This document shows, piece by piece, positions 45,656 through 58,524 of a stretch of DNA of 64,000 nt. The notes beneath the pieces are model-generated. The model was given only the letters and a program-made list of their open reading frames with translations. It searched no databases and had not been told where the DNA came from. Each line of letters starts with the position of its first letter. Position 1 is the stretch's first letter. The position numbers and the translations under genes were made by a program. The stretch comes from Marisa cornuarietis (lineage: Eukaryota > Mollusca > Gastropoda > Architaenioglossa > Ampullariidae). The stretch is from NCBI GenBank assembly GCA_004794655.1, contig SMMW01000521.1:1146001-1210000 (forward strand), in the 5' to 3' direction.

Positions 45656-46050
45656 CAGTCTGGCATTACATCCACCTACATACAAGTAGATATGCACGCA
45701 TACATACTAGAAAATGTAAATGTATTTTGACATATATTCCATATGCAAAGATAAATACACATCTATACAGACATACATGAATACACATGCACATACACGT
45801 ATAAACATCATAGGCACACACACATACAAACATACCTGCATTTAAGTACACACATGCACACGCGCGTACAAACGGACATGCATCTACACATACTTACATA
45901 TACACGGACATACATGCATATTCACATACATACACAAATACAAACATTCGTACACATTCATGCAAACGCACACATTCATCACACATACATACTCACACAT
46001 CTACATACATTGACGGATAGTCGTAGATATACGTACGAACACGCAGATGT
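45656..46050. repeat. Degenerate CATA/ACAC-rich tract
   Basis: About 390 bp of irregular ACATAC, CACACAT and TACATA words. Frames open through it encode only His/Thr/Tyr-rich low-complexity peptide. Confidence 0.85.
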
Positions 46051-46504
46051 AAGAGAATAAAGCGATGAAAGTACATGTAATCACACCGATCCTTTTTTTA
46101 ACTGTTCGATGACCGTATCTCCTTCTGCCGGATTAATCCTCATCCGTCTAGCTGAAAGTTGACAGATTTCACAGAGCAGCGAGAAAAAATCCTCTCTTGC
46201 ATGTTAGAGGGGCTCAGAAATGTCCATATTAAAACTAATCATGCGGAGATATGGTCAGACCGACCGGCATTTGCTTCACATTACGAGGGGTTCTGACGGC
46301 CGTAAACTATTATGGGTTGGAAAACCGTGCCGTGACTCCTGTGGTGAAGGTAAAGACACGTCCGAGTTTATTTATTTTTCTTCTCTTAAAACGGGTGAGT
46401 TTAGTCTGCTACTAGACGGTCATTCCCTAAATCAGAGCAAGTGCCTTCCTTCGGTTCGAGAGCTCCAAACTTGTAAACAGCGATGTTCTTGAAGCCCGAA
46501 ATTT
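46051..46504. other. No gene recognised
   Basis: No supported feature. Confidence 0.4.
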
Positions 46505-46705
46505 CAGCATATGGCGAGAAAGAATATTTTGACCAGAGCATGGGGAAGATGAGGACCACACGCAGGGGCGGCTACCCAGGTGGTCATTCCTGGGCAATTG
46601 CGTCCATCTGGCCCAACAAGTGCCCTCACGTCCTTTCGCCGGATCGAATCCATACTTTACTGCTGCACGGTGGAAATTCGGCTTTTAAGTGGACGGAAAG
46701 TGCGT
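46505..46705. repeat. Dispersed repeat R1, copy 2
   Basis: Partner of 16370-16565, in the same orientation. The shared series runs from ATGGCGAGAAAGAAT (against TTGGCGGAAAAGAAT) to GGTGGAAATTCGGC. The block GCCGGATCGAATCC at about 46638-46651 is a good box B match in either orientation. Family not recognised. Confidence 0.65.
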
Positions 46706-46813
46706 GGAACGTCACGAGAGTATTTAAATACAGCTAATAGTCTATATTATTTATGAGAGACAATACAGACAATACAGAATCCATGGCAAAAGTTAGTTTA
46801 ATATCATTAGGTT

Positions 46814-46845
46814 GTCCTCACGACCAAAAGACCTAATGGACATGT
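46814..46845. repeat. Hairpin next to (GAT)n
   Basis: CATTAGGT at about 46805-46812 and ACCTAATG at about 46831-46838 are perfect inverted repeats. Inner bases (GGTTGT and ACGACC) nearly pair as well. The hairpin stands directly before the (GAT)n run, as structured 3' ends of some retroelements do. This link is only a guess. Confidence 0.5.

Positions 46846-46921
<76 letters not shown>
46846..46921. repeat. (TGA)25 microsatellite
   Basis: Uninterrupted 76-bp trinucleotide run. Confidence 0.97.
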
Positions 46922-46922
<1 letters not shown>

Positions 46923-47083
46923 ACAACAGTCTCCATGTATAGATAAAGAAATTCAGGATAATTATGAAATAAACAAATATAATTCGTAAGTAACTTTAGG
47001 AACTTTTATATATCGACAATAAAGAGCAATTACACAATTACTTAGTTCGTCAAACCTCGTCAAAAAATGATGATAGACGATGA

Positions 47084-47160
47084 ACTGCACACACACACAC
47101 ACACACATGAGAGAGAAAGAGAGAGAGAGAGATGAAGAGAGAGTGGGAGAGAGAGAGAGA
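47084..47160. repeat. (CA)n then (GA)n microsatellite
   Basis: CA run at about 47090-47107 followed by interrupted GA repeats. Confidence 0.9.
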
Positions 47161-50100
47161 ATAGCTAACATTTTAATGTTCTTGGTCAAATGTAAATTAG
47201 TGTCTCTTCTCTTTAGAACAATCTGCATCATTCGTACATGTTACTGGTGTCAGAGGGAGCATAAAGTGCGCCTGTGCTGCTTGTTAGCCTTTTATGGCAA
47301 AACATGATAACACGATGCCGCCCCCCAAATCGCAACACAGCCATATCCGAGCCTTATGCTTGTTTTGTTGTATCTCTTTGTCGAATATGAGTAGATATGT
47401 CGACATTAAACTATCAGAACTCATTATAAAGGGATTTAATCTAATATGGTCATAAATATATATATAGATTCTGAATTTATGGATTATGCGTATAAAGGCA
47501 TCTGTAAGAATACGATCAGGCACATTAAACCGGTCACTGCAATAACAAGATCGTGTTGTTGTCTTGCGGCCGGCTCCATCGGTGCCAAGTAATTACAGGA
47601 TGTTTGCCACATGCGTGCGATATGCGGGGCGCAGTAATCATAGATAAACCAGGATCTGATGACCGCAACATCCAGCATTTCTCCTCCACAAGACGCTTGA
47701 ATGTTTGTGCTTTCGTTGTCGTGGCAACGATTGACCTTCCCTTTATCCTAGTGGATGTAAATTATGACAGGATCCATCTCCCAAATGGGTGCAAATTTGA
47801 GGTGCTATTTGGTTGCAGAGTGTTTCTAATAACTAGGTATATCTCAGTGCAAGTTGTTTTCTAAACTCCAGGTGATTTTATCCAACTCCCCCACCCCATG
47901 TTCTTGAGGTGCTCCATCCTCGGAAAGAGGTCAAAACACATGACTTCATGGTTGCCTACAGATAAGCCTGATTAATATACAGTCCCAGCAATCCCATTGG
48001 CTTAATTCTTGACGATGAAAGCTTACCCATGTACGATCCTGATGTCAGTGGTGTTGACCTCTATCTGTCTTGTTGTAAATGTAGATCTCGAGAGTCGAAG
48101 AAGCGTATTTCAAGAAACGAGATATGCGAGCCAATGTAATATTAGAACGATTACAAGACACAAGGTGAAATTGGTGGGTAGGTAAGTTTTTTCGGAATGT
48201 AAGTTAAGCTTCTCCAAGACCTACCCACTAGATAACATGCACGCAGACCACGGACAAACATTCCTGCTGGATCGCTGACTGTTGACACGCTGTCCAAGTC
48301 CCAATATCGGCGCGAAGTAGCAGGCACTTTCCGCTTTTGTATGCGCACAACTATCAGCTTAGCTTGTTATCTTCTATTGACGTCTAGATGCAAATATACT
48401 CATTGTAATTATACTCATTGGGTAGACAATCGTATTCTATATCATTTCTTTAAAAAAATATATAAAAATTGTTACCGCTACAATCCTACCGACTTAAGCA
48501 GATTTACGATTACGGATGCCCACACCGCAAAGCGATATTTCTTTTACGGCTCACTAAGCACTTTATCGGGTGGGACTGCTAGAGGTAGGATACCACCTAT
48601 TCAGTAGATTCCCTACACACACCCGCCCCCCAACCACACCGGCCTCCCGTTCGCGTATCCATCATGCGCAGTGGCGTCACCTGGTGTCAGGCGTGAATAG
48701 CGTAGTTGTCAACCCATGCACGCAAGGGACATGTGCGCAGAGCATGCGTGGTTGCCCCGAGGGTCCAACCAGAAGATTTCCTTTCACCCCCATCCCTTCA
48801 CCCCACCACCCAAACACATGATTGCTGTCCCGCAGATGCGACTGCTAGGGACGGACAAGAGTGGCTGCAGACATGGGTCTGGGGATGGGCTCATGCCGCG
48901 TTAGGCAAAGCCGACGGCGAATAGATTGTTGGTCTGGTGTGAGTTGTGCTCAGTCATGCTCAATCTTCTGATCACCCTCCTACGTCATCACCATGTGTGT
49001 CCCGTTCCCCTTTTCAGACTCACCTTCATCACGTTCACATTTAGTGTTGTCCAGAATGGGTTAAAACAGTTCGCTTCAAAGCAGAGCGAAAAAAAGAACC
49101 TCGTAGGTCAACAAAGAGAGAGAACAACTCGAATTCTTTTAATTGGACAGGCCTAATCCCTTTTTAAGGGAGAAGTGAACAACAACAAGTATCACTGCGT
49201 CATCCTCATCATAGTCGAAAACTACAACGTTAAAGAGTAAAGAAAAACAAAAATTAACTGGCTAGTACAAACCTGTAAGATTGTAGTGTTCAATGTGTAA
49301 TCCAAAGCGATAACGAACAAAAATCCTCATCAGCATCACACACAGCGGCGACACCAGTTAAGATAATTGTACTAACCCGTACCCCCCCCCCCACACACAC
49401 AGAGTGAGAGGAACCCTGCTAACTTTTCCGCAGCTACCCTCGAAAATGACTGTTTAAAGATGTAGATGGCGGAAGGTGGTGATGGGAAATTAATGTTTTG
49501 TATAGAGCCAGCAATTGAGGCATAGCAACAGGCACGATAAATGGCCTGTAAACAGGTATCGCATACACAGAACAGAGTGCCCGAGGCAAGATCCGAACCC
49601 GAAAAATCCCACATTAAACAGCGACAGATGGCGGCTTTGCGCAAACGCTCGGCTCCTTTTGAAACACCAGCGAAACAAAAATGGGAAAAAAGGAAAAAAA
49701 CGTACTAAAAGAAGAAGAAGACGCAGATGATAAGAATGCAGACGAGAAGAATTGAGAAGATGCTTTAGAGCTCAGTATTCTTTTGATGTACTTGTTATTT
49801 AGACATCCACTTGTGGGGAAAATTGTTCTCGTGGAGTGACTCGAGCTTTTAGTTGCACCCACTCTTTTCTAAAGATAATGAAAGCTGGGTATTGAAAACA
49901 AAGTGGTAATGAAAACAAAGATGCTCTCCATACCGTGCTAACTATAACAAATGTCTTGACTCTCCTGGGAAGCCTAAGCAAACTGCAGCCTAAGCCTGGA
50001 TCCCTAAAGTGTTGTTGACAGCATAGTATCAAACGGCAGATGTCTACGGCCGAACTACTTTACTGACCGAATTTCACAAGCTGGACAAACCGCGTAATCA

Positions 50101-51189
50101 AGGGTGACAACACTGGGTACAAAGAAAAGGGGGATAACACTGGCAGTAAAGTGGTCATCAGCTGCGAGAAGTTTACAAAATTAGGTAATTATCACATCGT
50201 AATCTAGGAACCATGGCTGGTTGACAGCTGACAGAAGAAGTTAAAGAATTCGTCACGGATAAGATCGAGCTGCGGTGAAGTAACAGGACAGTTAGTATCT
50301 CCTGTCCATACATAAAAACTATTCGTAAATTTCAGGCGACGCACAAGGGGCTAACAGGGTATTTTTCTGTAGGGAAAGAGACACAAGCGCTTAAAGCATC
50401 CTAGTTCCATTCTTTAGGCAAACGATGCAACAGCAAAAAGAATATTCAGTTTGATCAATCATTAAAAAATCACATTTGAAATTCAAAAGCCTAGCAGATT
50501 GTTTATCCCTCCTTTCTGCTGTTAGCATCATGATCACACGAAGTGTCCGTCTTTCAAATAAAGCAGCGGCAGCAGTTGTGAGGCAGTGGACGGACAATTT
50601 GTCCCACTATGCAGATCCTGTTAAGAGGCTGTGACCTCAGAGGTAGGTGGGTGTGAGGGGGGAGTAGGGGGTACCGATGCCGCCACAGGCTAGTTTCACC
50701 ACGGGCCCTGCGCAACACTCGTGCTTTTTACACAGCAATGGATCTGACAGGCCAGACTAAAATACGATTACCCTGAAATACCCTAGTCCTTAATAAGCTG
50801 GAAATCTCCGCCTCTTAGGTCGGAAGCAATTTCTTTGCCTTTTTCTGCCTGTCGCTGGGGCGGCAATCAATGTGCTTACTTTAAGAAAAACTGGACGAAG
50901 AGAGGGAATAGGAGTGAAGGGAGAAAAAAGGAGTAGGTCTTAAATGAAAAAAATAAGGGTTAGGATGGACAGGTAACACTTTCTTGGCTTTGAATCGGCT
51001 CTGACTGCTTTTATATGAAGGGAAAATATTGTTTAAAGCCTCATTAGAGGTTGGAAAGGTCCTAGAAGTATCTTGAGGTTTACTTAATCTTTACGTAATC
51101 AAGTTTTAAAAATGATCTTGCTGTTAGGCTTACATCTGATTAACAAGAACGTGTACACACGCACACAAACTTAAAGATTAATGGACACA
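47161..51189. other. No gene recognised; long plain stretch
   Basis: Four kilobases without a recognised element. Plus-strand frames at 47553-47864 and 47972-48139 have unremarkable, non-repetitive composition but match nothing I know. A C11/(CA)n patch lies at about 49384-49402 and an A/GA-rich patch at 49680-49750. Confidence 0.45.
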
Positions 51190-51202
51190 GGTGCGCGCGC
51201 AC

Positions 51203-51239
<37 letters not shown>

Positions 51240-51240
51240 A
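51190..51240. repeat. (GC)n(AC)n microsatellite
   Basis: GTGCGCGCGC runs into two AC runs with an AAAC interruption. Degenerate ACAC sequence continues to about 51385. Confidence 0.92.
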
Positions 51241-51722
51241 ACATATACACGTGCGCATAAACACGCAAGCTCTCACACATATTCAAAAAATGACCGCGCA
51301 TGTGGGCGCAAACACACACGTGTACGTGCCCGAGGCTGCTTCAAACACGCACGTAAGCAAACACGTGCATACATATACATGATACAAAAAACACAGTTCT
51401 GTATAAAGAAGAACGCAAACAAAAGAGCACACGGACTTCTAGGAAGAAAAATAATGAAGGCTACAGTTATGTCAAACAAATGGAAAGAGCCTTTGATCTT
51501 TGGGCATATCCAGCGAGTTTTAACCTAAGGGTATAAATAAGGGTATCTATATAAACGGTTAAAAATACAAGGTTTGTTGACTACCAAGCAAGCTAACAAC
51601 CAAAGTATCAAAGAAGGAAACTTAGCGAGAAGCGATCCAGCAAATTTGCGTCGATACAATAGGTTGAACAAAAATGTTTGTTAAAACAAGCCCTCAGTGA
51701 CAGACAACTCTCTTTCTCTCTT

Positions 51723-51740
51723 ACACACACACACACACAC

Positions 51741-51802
<62 letters not shown>
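51723..51802. repeat. (AC)40 microsatellite
   Basis: 80-bp AC run with a single G interruption at about 51745. Confidence 0.96.
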
Positions 51803-51803
<1 letters not shown>

Positions 51804-52694
51804 AATATCTCTTTTATAACCCATCGCACCGCTTCACGAAACTCCACAACTAATAGTAATAATAAAATCCATTCGCCTCATGCTCCGTCCAACCATTGAT
51901 GTATTAATTACAGAAACAAAGTGACAGATATATCAACCTGAAGTCACATGAGGGGGAAATGGTTGGAGCCGCTATCCGCCTAAAAGACTAACTTTATGAA
52001 CCCCTAGTATGTGACCTCCATCAGACAGCCTGATCGACTGGTCTGGGGTGGGGGGTAGAATTGACGACATGGGTTTATAGGCGCAGAAGGCACGTTCAGC
52101 TCTTCTTAGGCCTGGACGTCCGATGGGATAAGCAAACAGGACGGGCGAGAAAGAAAGGGTTAAGTAAGTATTGACCGTTAACCTGAGCTGAGCTATCGCG
52201 AAGCATCTACAACCACGTGACCCTTTCTCTTGCCCCACCTCGCCCTCGTGCGGCTTGCAATAGATTTTTACCATGTGAATCATTTGTGTCGAAATTAATT
52301 TCTAGCAGGATTTGAGAACCACGTATATTTGTCAGGTTTGCCCAAGGCGAACTTTTTTGTTACTTTTTATTTCAGTTTTATTTCATGTGACAGTGTATCA
52401 TAGTATATAATATAAATACATAGGATTTATAATATAATACAAATAGCAGCAACAAAGCTCACGCAGAAATAAGAAAGAAAAAGAAACCAGCATTCATAGG
52501 CCATTATTTAAACGGTATATGCATTTTGACGTTTATTGTTCTTACTGTGGCTGAAAATACAGGTACTTGTCCTAAAAGTGCTATAGTTTTTAGTACATTA
52601 TCCAAAAATATTCAGAAGTGGTGGAGTTTCATCACTTGATGGGATCCATTAAACCTCAGCGGAAAACCTATTAACTTTGTTCATAATCTCACAG

Positions 52695-52695
<1 letters not shown>
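51803..52695. other. No gene recognised
   Basis: The 25 bases at 52222-52246 are identical to 53892-53916. Otherwise plain. Confidence 0.45.

Positions 52696-52761
<66 letters not shown>
52696..52761. repeat. (AC)32 microsatellite
   Basis: Perfect AC run of about 64 bp. Confidence 0.97.
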
Positions 52762-52763
<2 letters not shown>

Positions 52764-54685
52764 TACTTATATCCAAGACACATAATCTCTCAAGCACACA
52801 CACGGACACAGACAATTTTGACAGTTCGGTGATGTACTTTATCTGCTTTCATTAAGCTCTCTGCAGAAAGTCATATATTTTGTAACAGTAGGTGTCCATT
52901 CATTTCACTGTTTCTATTTGTATTTTTTGCCTTTGACGTTGAATTTTAGTAGAAGTCACTGTCTGGACACCACTGTGACAAGGACACCCAAGTATTATTG
53001 GATGTCTGGCAAGTCTTACCCGCCTGCTGTGAAAACTGTTTCCTCCGAGCATAGATATATTATTACAGCACAATCTCTTCGCAACATGACAGAGAAGATG
53101 GGCCAAACGGACAGCTTAGATAAAACACCCATCTGGCACATGATGTACATCGGACTGCTACAAAAATACCAGAGCATAATACAACACACACATCATTTCT
53201 GACTGTTTTTCTTCTCTTTCTTTTTCCTTCACAGGTAGGAATATGTTTTGATCTTTCGCACATTTGGGCACGCAAACAAATCAACACACCCTGTTGTGAA
53301 CTGAGGAGGAATTTTTGGGTTTTGATTAGTTACACTCCAAATGGTTCCATTTCTGAACACTCTTGTGTTGTCTAAAACGCTACTTTTACGGGTCTAGTGT
53401 GTTCTCGAGTGTTGAAAGAGGTTCTCATCTATCGTAATAATGACATATTTTTAAATACATGCACATACATACATATATTCACATTTGAAACACGATGTGT
53501 CGTGGAAGACGATTAGCATATTTTAACACTTTACAAAGGCTTAAAAGGGCCTGCTGGTGTTTTTCTTTCTTTCCTTTCAACCCAATGTCAGTGCATTGTG
53601 ACCACTGTGGAGACAAAACATTATCGTCTCTTGATCTGAAATGTTCGTTTTGAGGTTTCCGCTTTGCCGCTTGTCCATGCTGACTTCCAAAACATGTTGC
53701 CCTTGAGTTCCACAGCCACCCCGACTCCCACCTTCACCAAAATTAGCTGAAGTAATAGCTAGTGTCCTTTGATCAGTCCTTGGCCTTTGAACACACACAT
53801 ACACACGCAAAGGAAATCGAGTCCATTACCTTGCAGACACCCACCTGGCTCCCTCCCTTTCCAAACCTCGTTTCTGCTTAACAGCCCCCTTCCTTTCTCT
53901 TGCCCCACCTCGCCCTTGTCGTCGAGCTTCTCTTCCGGACTCCCTTTGACAAGGGCGCCACCGGGCGACACGAGGTAGTCGAGTACCAGCAGCAGAAGCT
54001 TGTGTTCTTTCCGTGCAGGGGGCGTGGGGTGGGGTAGGGGTAGCAGCACCGGACACACTTGTCCACTTCCAGTGGAGTCAGACTGTAGGAAATAAGTGGG
54101 TGGGGTGAGGTTCTTGCACGTCCGCCATGATTAATGGCCGAAACTGGAGAGGCTGGAAGAGTAATGAAGCTCTCTTTTTGTGGTCGGACTTCAGTGTAAT
54201 TTCTTTGTCAAAGTGTATCCGCTGCTGGAATTAGTCCACAACGTGAAGGTGGCTGCGGTAATTTTAGTTTGAGATGGTGAGTGCGTTTGTTCGCCAGGCT
54301 TAGTGTGTGTGTGTGTCCAAACGTTTTAGTGAATCATAATAATCAGGTAAGAGCCGGGATGCCTCTCCTGTATAGGAAAATTAAATTAATGGTCCGCCCT
54401 TCAGTGACGTTGGATTCTTTTGTTATCTCACAGATCCTTTGATTTCAAGCTCCCGCCATGGCTTTTCTTCCTGATGGCACAGGTGAGGTTAGGTATTTCT
54501 GAGCCGATTTGTTTGCCAGCCAGTCTGGTGGTGGAGACAACAAATGTCTCTTTTTTTTCTTTTTTTTGTGTCTGCTGTTTACCTTTAGGACCGTGGCTGA
54601 TTAATTCCCTGAGCACTCTGCTCTTTGCTCTCCTGAAAACTCTGTATTTTTTTTATTCCTGAAATCCCGGAATAAAACTCTTCTG
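52762..54685. other. No gene recognised
   Basis: Frames at 52918-53202 and 53759-54058 show no known domain. The pyrimidine-rich 25-mer shared with 52.2 kb lies at 53892-53916. Confidence 0.45.
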
Positions 54686-54815
54686 TCCGATGGGCGTCTG
54701 CCTAAGTGCCTACCTGAGTGCCCGAATACATTCCTGAATGCTTGACTGCTGCCTGACTGCCTGAATTCCCGAATGTATCACAGAATGCCTGAATACCTGT
54801 CACAGTTTGTCTATA
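54686..54815. repeat. Degenerate TGCCTGAA-type tandem repeat
   Basis: TGCCT(G/A)A, TGCCCGAA, TTCCTGAA and TGACTGCC words recur about a dozen times in 120 bp, without a fixed period. Confidence 0.75.
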
Positions 54816-55642
54816 TATCTTGTATGTCTGAATCTATTTGTGCTGATGGACGACTTATCTTGCCTTATTCATTCAGCTTTAAAATGATATTCCATACTGA
54901 AAACAGCTGCAACGACAAATTTAACCGTTAGTTTTGAACTACTTTGTTTTTTCAAGCAAAACAGAACCAAATATGATGCTCACCATTTGTAATGACTTTC
55001 AAAGAACTGGACATTTTTCTGAATTTTTAATTTTTTTTAAGGGATAGGGAAGGTGTGCGTGGATTTTTGAAACATCTTTATAAAGCGACATAAGAATAAT
55101 CATCTAAAGCTCATTCACAAAAATGAAGCCACAAGAACTATTCTTAGCAATGGCAAATTCAGATAGAAAAAAGATAACTTCATCAAAGGGACTTTTCAGA
55201 ACTAGTTTCTGTCTTGTTGATTAGTACTGGGTTCTTCTTCAAGAACAAAACGGTTCGCAAGTTGAGCAGCTAGGAAAATAAGAGAGTTTGAAGCTCTTTA
55301 GTTCTTCTTTCTCAATCGTGGCGAGCATTTCTGAGTCGCTGACACCGCCAGGCAATCGGCGGCCAAACGCCAAGGACTGGTACATCCTGTGGATAAGGGG
55401 AGACAGTTCTTCCGATATTTCAAGAAAAAACATACCCGGGATCAAATCGTTTCTACGTTAGGAGAAAACCGGTGATTCCACCGACCCGACTATAATACAG
55501 GAAGGGGTAAGAGGTCACCGCCTTGCGATTGGAGTGTAACATTGTTTACTTCGATCCTTGTTCCTTTGAATCACTTTGTACGCTGATTAAACAAGCAGAA
55601 AATGAACAAGAACATTTTTCATGGCTAAAATAAAATCAGTAC

Positions 55643-55644
<2 letters not shown>
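54816..55644. other. No gene recognised
   Basis: No supported feature. Confidence 0.4.
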
Positions 55645-55708
<64 letters not shown>

Positions 55709-55719
55709 CTCTCTCTCTC
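55645..55719. repeat. (AC)30(CT)7 microsatellite
   Basis: Perfect AC run to 55705 followed directly by CT repeats. Confidence 0.97.
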
Positions 55720-57290
55720 GTATATTTAGAAGCGGGTGAGATTTTTTTTTCTAAAGGAGGAAAGAGAAGAGCTTTGGCTAGAAGAAAAAAAAATCGAGAG
55801 AGGAGAGATTATGCACAGACAAGCACTCATAGTAATAACCACAGCGATTTCCCGACAGCATCGCGTTTTCGAACCAGGGTTCTGTGTGGAGGGGCCATTA
55901 CAGACCCGGGCACAAGTAACAGCTCTTTCATCGCACGGTGAGCCATTCTCCAATCTTTCCTCGCCTCCCAGCGGGGGGATTATTTCACAGGTGAGCTGGC
56001 TTCTGTTAAGGTGAAAAAGCACTCTACAAACTACCCTCGCATTTACGTTTCAGACGGTGGGTTCCTTTCATCTCCATATGTGATTGGTCGCTCTATCTTT
56101 CAACAGGTTTATTATAGAAATGTATATTTGGCTGGCTGCATTAGAATAGATAGGGTAGGTTCTTATTATACAATGTAACAAACTTCGTTGAAGGTGTCAC
56201 CACATTGGCTGTCTAAAGAGAATAATAGAGAATTCGCAGTTCTTCTTATTTTTTTTTGTACGTTCTTCGACGGATTGCAGGCAGCCAGACTGATAGTCAA
56301 TGCCGACTGAAGTATCTGGCATCCTGATATTACTTGTTGTAGCGTGTGTTGAGTGTGGGCAGTAGCTCTTGGGATCATTTAAATGAAGAACGTGGTGAAA
56401 ACACATTGGATTAGCACGTGCGTCACACATATGGGAGAAGTGGACTGCTAACATCTGGTGACATCACAAACCATGAGCTTAAGCAGGTCATGCGCAAAGC
56501 CCTCGTAAAAAGGATTGACTTTGACACAATCTCCTAGTATTCTGGCGTGCTTAGTTTTAGCTACCCTTTACTAGCTTTCTTTTATATTGAAATATTATAT
56601 ATACTGTATGTACACGTACAGAATATATATATATATATACACATGTTGATGATTACATATGTATACGTTTATGCATAAGCATGCACGTGTGTGTAAATGT
56701 GTGTGTGTGTGCGTGTGCTTATAGATTCCGTAAGGAAAGGTGTGTATAGTCATCTGTTTGCAGACTGTAAAGTTTGTGTGTGTGTGTGTGTGTGTTTGCA
56801 GACATGTTGGTATATTGTGTTTTAGATGCGTGTGCGCATGTTTGCAGATTGTGTACAGGATGCGTAAGTGCGCAAGACATGCAGCATATAAGTGTTTTTA
56901 TATGCGTGCCTGAGCGCTAAAGCATCTGATAAAAGCGGCCTAACCAAAAGGGTGGCAGAGCGACGGAGGGTGGGAGACAGGAACAAGAGGGGCAGAAAGG
57001 CAGGTGGAGGGAGAACTCGTTTTAAGACATGTGCAGTCTGTTCCGGTGGCCTCGGAGCGGATGCGTTCATTTGTGAGAGTGAAAAAGAAATATTTTTAAC
57101 TGCAGGGCTATGCTTCAGCTTGTAGATACGCCGCCACATCAAGCGTCTTGTATGATGGCAAGAATAAATAGATGTCTATATAACCGGGAGAGAGGCACAT
57201 GCCGAGGGTGGATTCCTTTCCTTCTAGTCTTATCAAACTTTGTATGCCTGTAGTAATAATAGGTTAACAGGTTAATAGATTTTCTAACAG
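55720..57290. other. No gene recognised; TG/TA patches
   Basis: Short (TA)n near 56624-56638 and (TG)n at about 56697-56712 and 56775-56795. No coding segment supported. Confidence 0.45.
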
Positions 57291-57574
57291 CATGGGAAGA
57301 CTGCTGACACTTAGTAGGGAGGTAGATAGAGAGGAGAGAGAGAGAGCGCGAGAAGACTGCGAGAAAGGAGAGAGAGGAGAGAGATAGGAGAGAGAGAGAG
57401 AGAGAGGAGAAAGAGAAAGACAGCGATAGAGAAAGGAAAGAGACAGAGACATATAGGAGAGAAACAGACGTAAAGACAGAAGAGAGAGAAGATAATAAAA
57501 AAACAGTTACGTAGAGAGGAAAGAGACAGAGACTGAGAGAAGAAAAAGAGAAAGAGAAGAGAGGAATAGGGGAC
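57291..57574. repeat. Polypurine (GA-rich) tract, left part
   Basis: Irregular GAGA, GAAA and GACA words. Resumes at about 57756-57970 beyond a SINE. Confidence 0.88.
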
Positions 57575-57755
57575 TAACTAGTGTTTCACGCCGAACCAGC
57601 GCCTAAGGCTATATCATGGCAAAGCACCCGGCCTTTTAAACAGATGCCACATGCCAAGAAGAACAGCGTGCTCGAGATGAGATCTGAACTCTAGACAGCA
57701 AATCTTCACTGAATTGGTGACAGGCGTTAACCGTTGCGCCATCGGACCGCTCGAG
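57575..57755 (-). mobile_element. tRNA-derived SINE (family A), best copy
   Basis: On the minus strand the head reads GGTCCGATGGCGCAACGG, with box A TGGCGCAACGGTTAACGCC at about 57723-57741 and a box-B-like AGTTCAGATCTC at about 57680-57691. The body follows with the CACGCTGTTCTT, GGCATCTGTTTA and GCCATGATATAGCCTTAG blocks. Those blocks recur at 75-160, 5981-6040 and 23134-23156. Family A differs from family B in head and body. The copy splits a GA-rich tract, which hides any target-site duplication. Confidence 0.8.
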
Positions 57756-57970
57756 ATAGAGGAGAAAGACACAGAGAAAGGAGAGACAGAAAGGACAGCG
57801 ACTAATAGAGAGAGAAAAAAACGAAACGGAGATACACATAGACAAATACACATAAAAAACAAGGAAAGAGAGACCGAGAAAAGAGCGTGAGAAAGAGAAG
57901 AAAAGAAAGAGAGACTGAGAAGTAAAGAAACAAAAAAACAAAAACAAACAAACAAACAAACAAACAAACC
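57756..57970. repeat. Polypurine tract, right part, ending in (CAAA)n
   Basis: GAGA/GAAA-rich sequence passes into about six CAAA units at 57943-57968. Confidence 0.88.
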
Positions 57971-58524
57971 AATCCCAAAATAGAGGGAAACTGAGGACAA
58001 TCGTGCACACTGACGAACAGATCAGCTGCAGGGATAGAAAAGGAGAAGGGAGGTTAGCAGCAGAAAGTGCTGTACACTCACTCTGCACAAAACACTGGTC
58101 GCCGCTCGGCTCCCGCACTCATGCTTTACGATTCCTTAACAGAGGGATGCCAGCTTCGTCGGCAAAGAACTGCTTTGTTAAGTCTGGCGAAGATAAACCC
58201 ACCAATAACCTGCAACAAACACCAGTCGTGGGGCACCCGTTATGTGGGCCGTAAAGTTCATTAGTCGCCCATCAGGACCATTACGACCGTCTGCTACAAC
58301 CCCTTGCACCCTTCGTCTATCACATGATTCTCTGACACCGGCCGGAATCCTGAAGTTGTGCGTTTTGGGGAATTCCCCTAACTCTCCCTCTATTCCTCCA
58401 CTCTCTAGAGCCTATCCCTCATCTTTCTTTCTTTCTTTCTAGAGACATTTTCATCCTGCAATTCACATGACGCAATTACTATTAGCTATATAATATTTAT
58501 TATACATATATAAAAGATTCACTA
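57971..58524. other. No gene recognised
   Basis: Short frames only. A (TTTC)n patch lies near 58424-58439. Confidence 0.4.

Noticed and set aside
46090..46160. Possible inverted third copy of repeat R1 (CAGCTAGACGG-like word)
   Set aside because: Only about 15 bases match in reverse complement, and the flanks do not align.
47553..47864. 103-codon plus-strand frame as a gene
   Set aside because: Length is within what chance gives in 64 kb, with no recognised domain and no paired exon.
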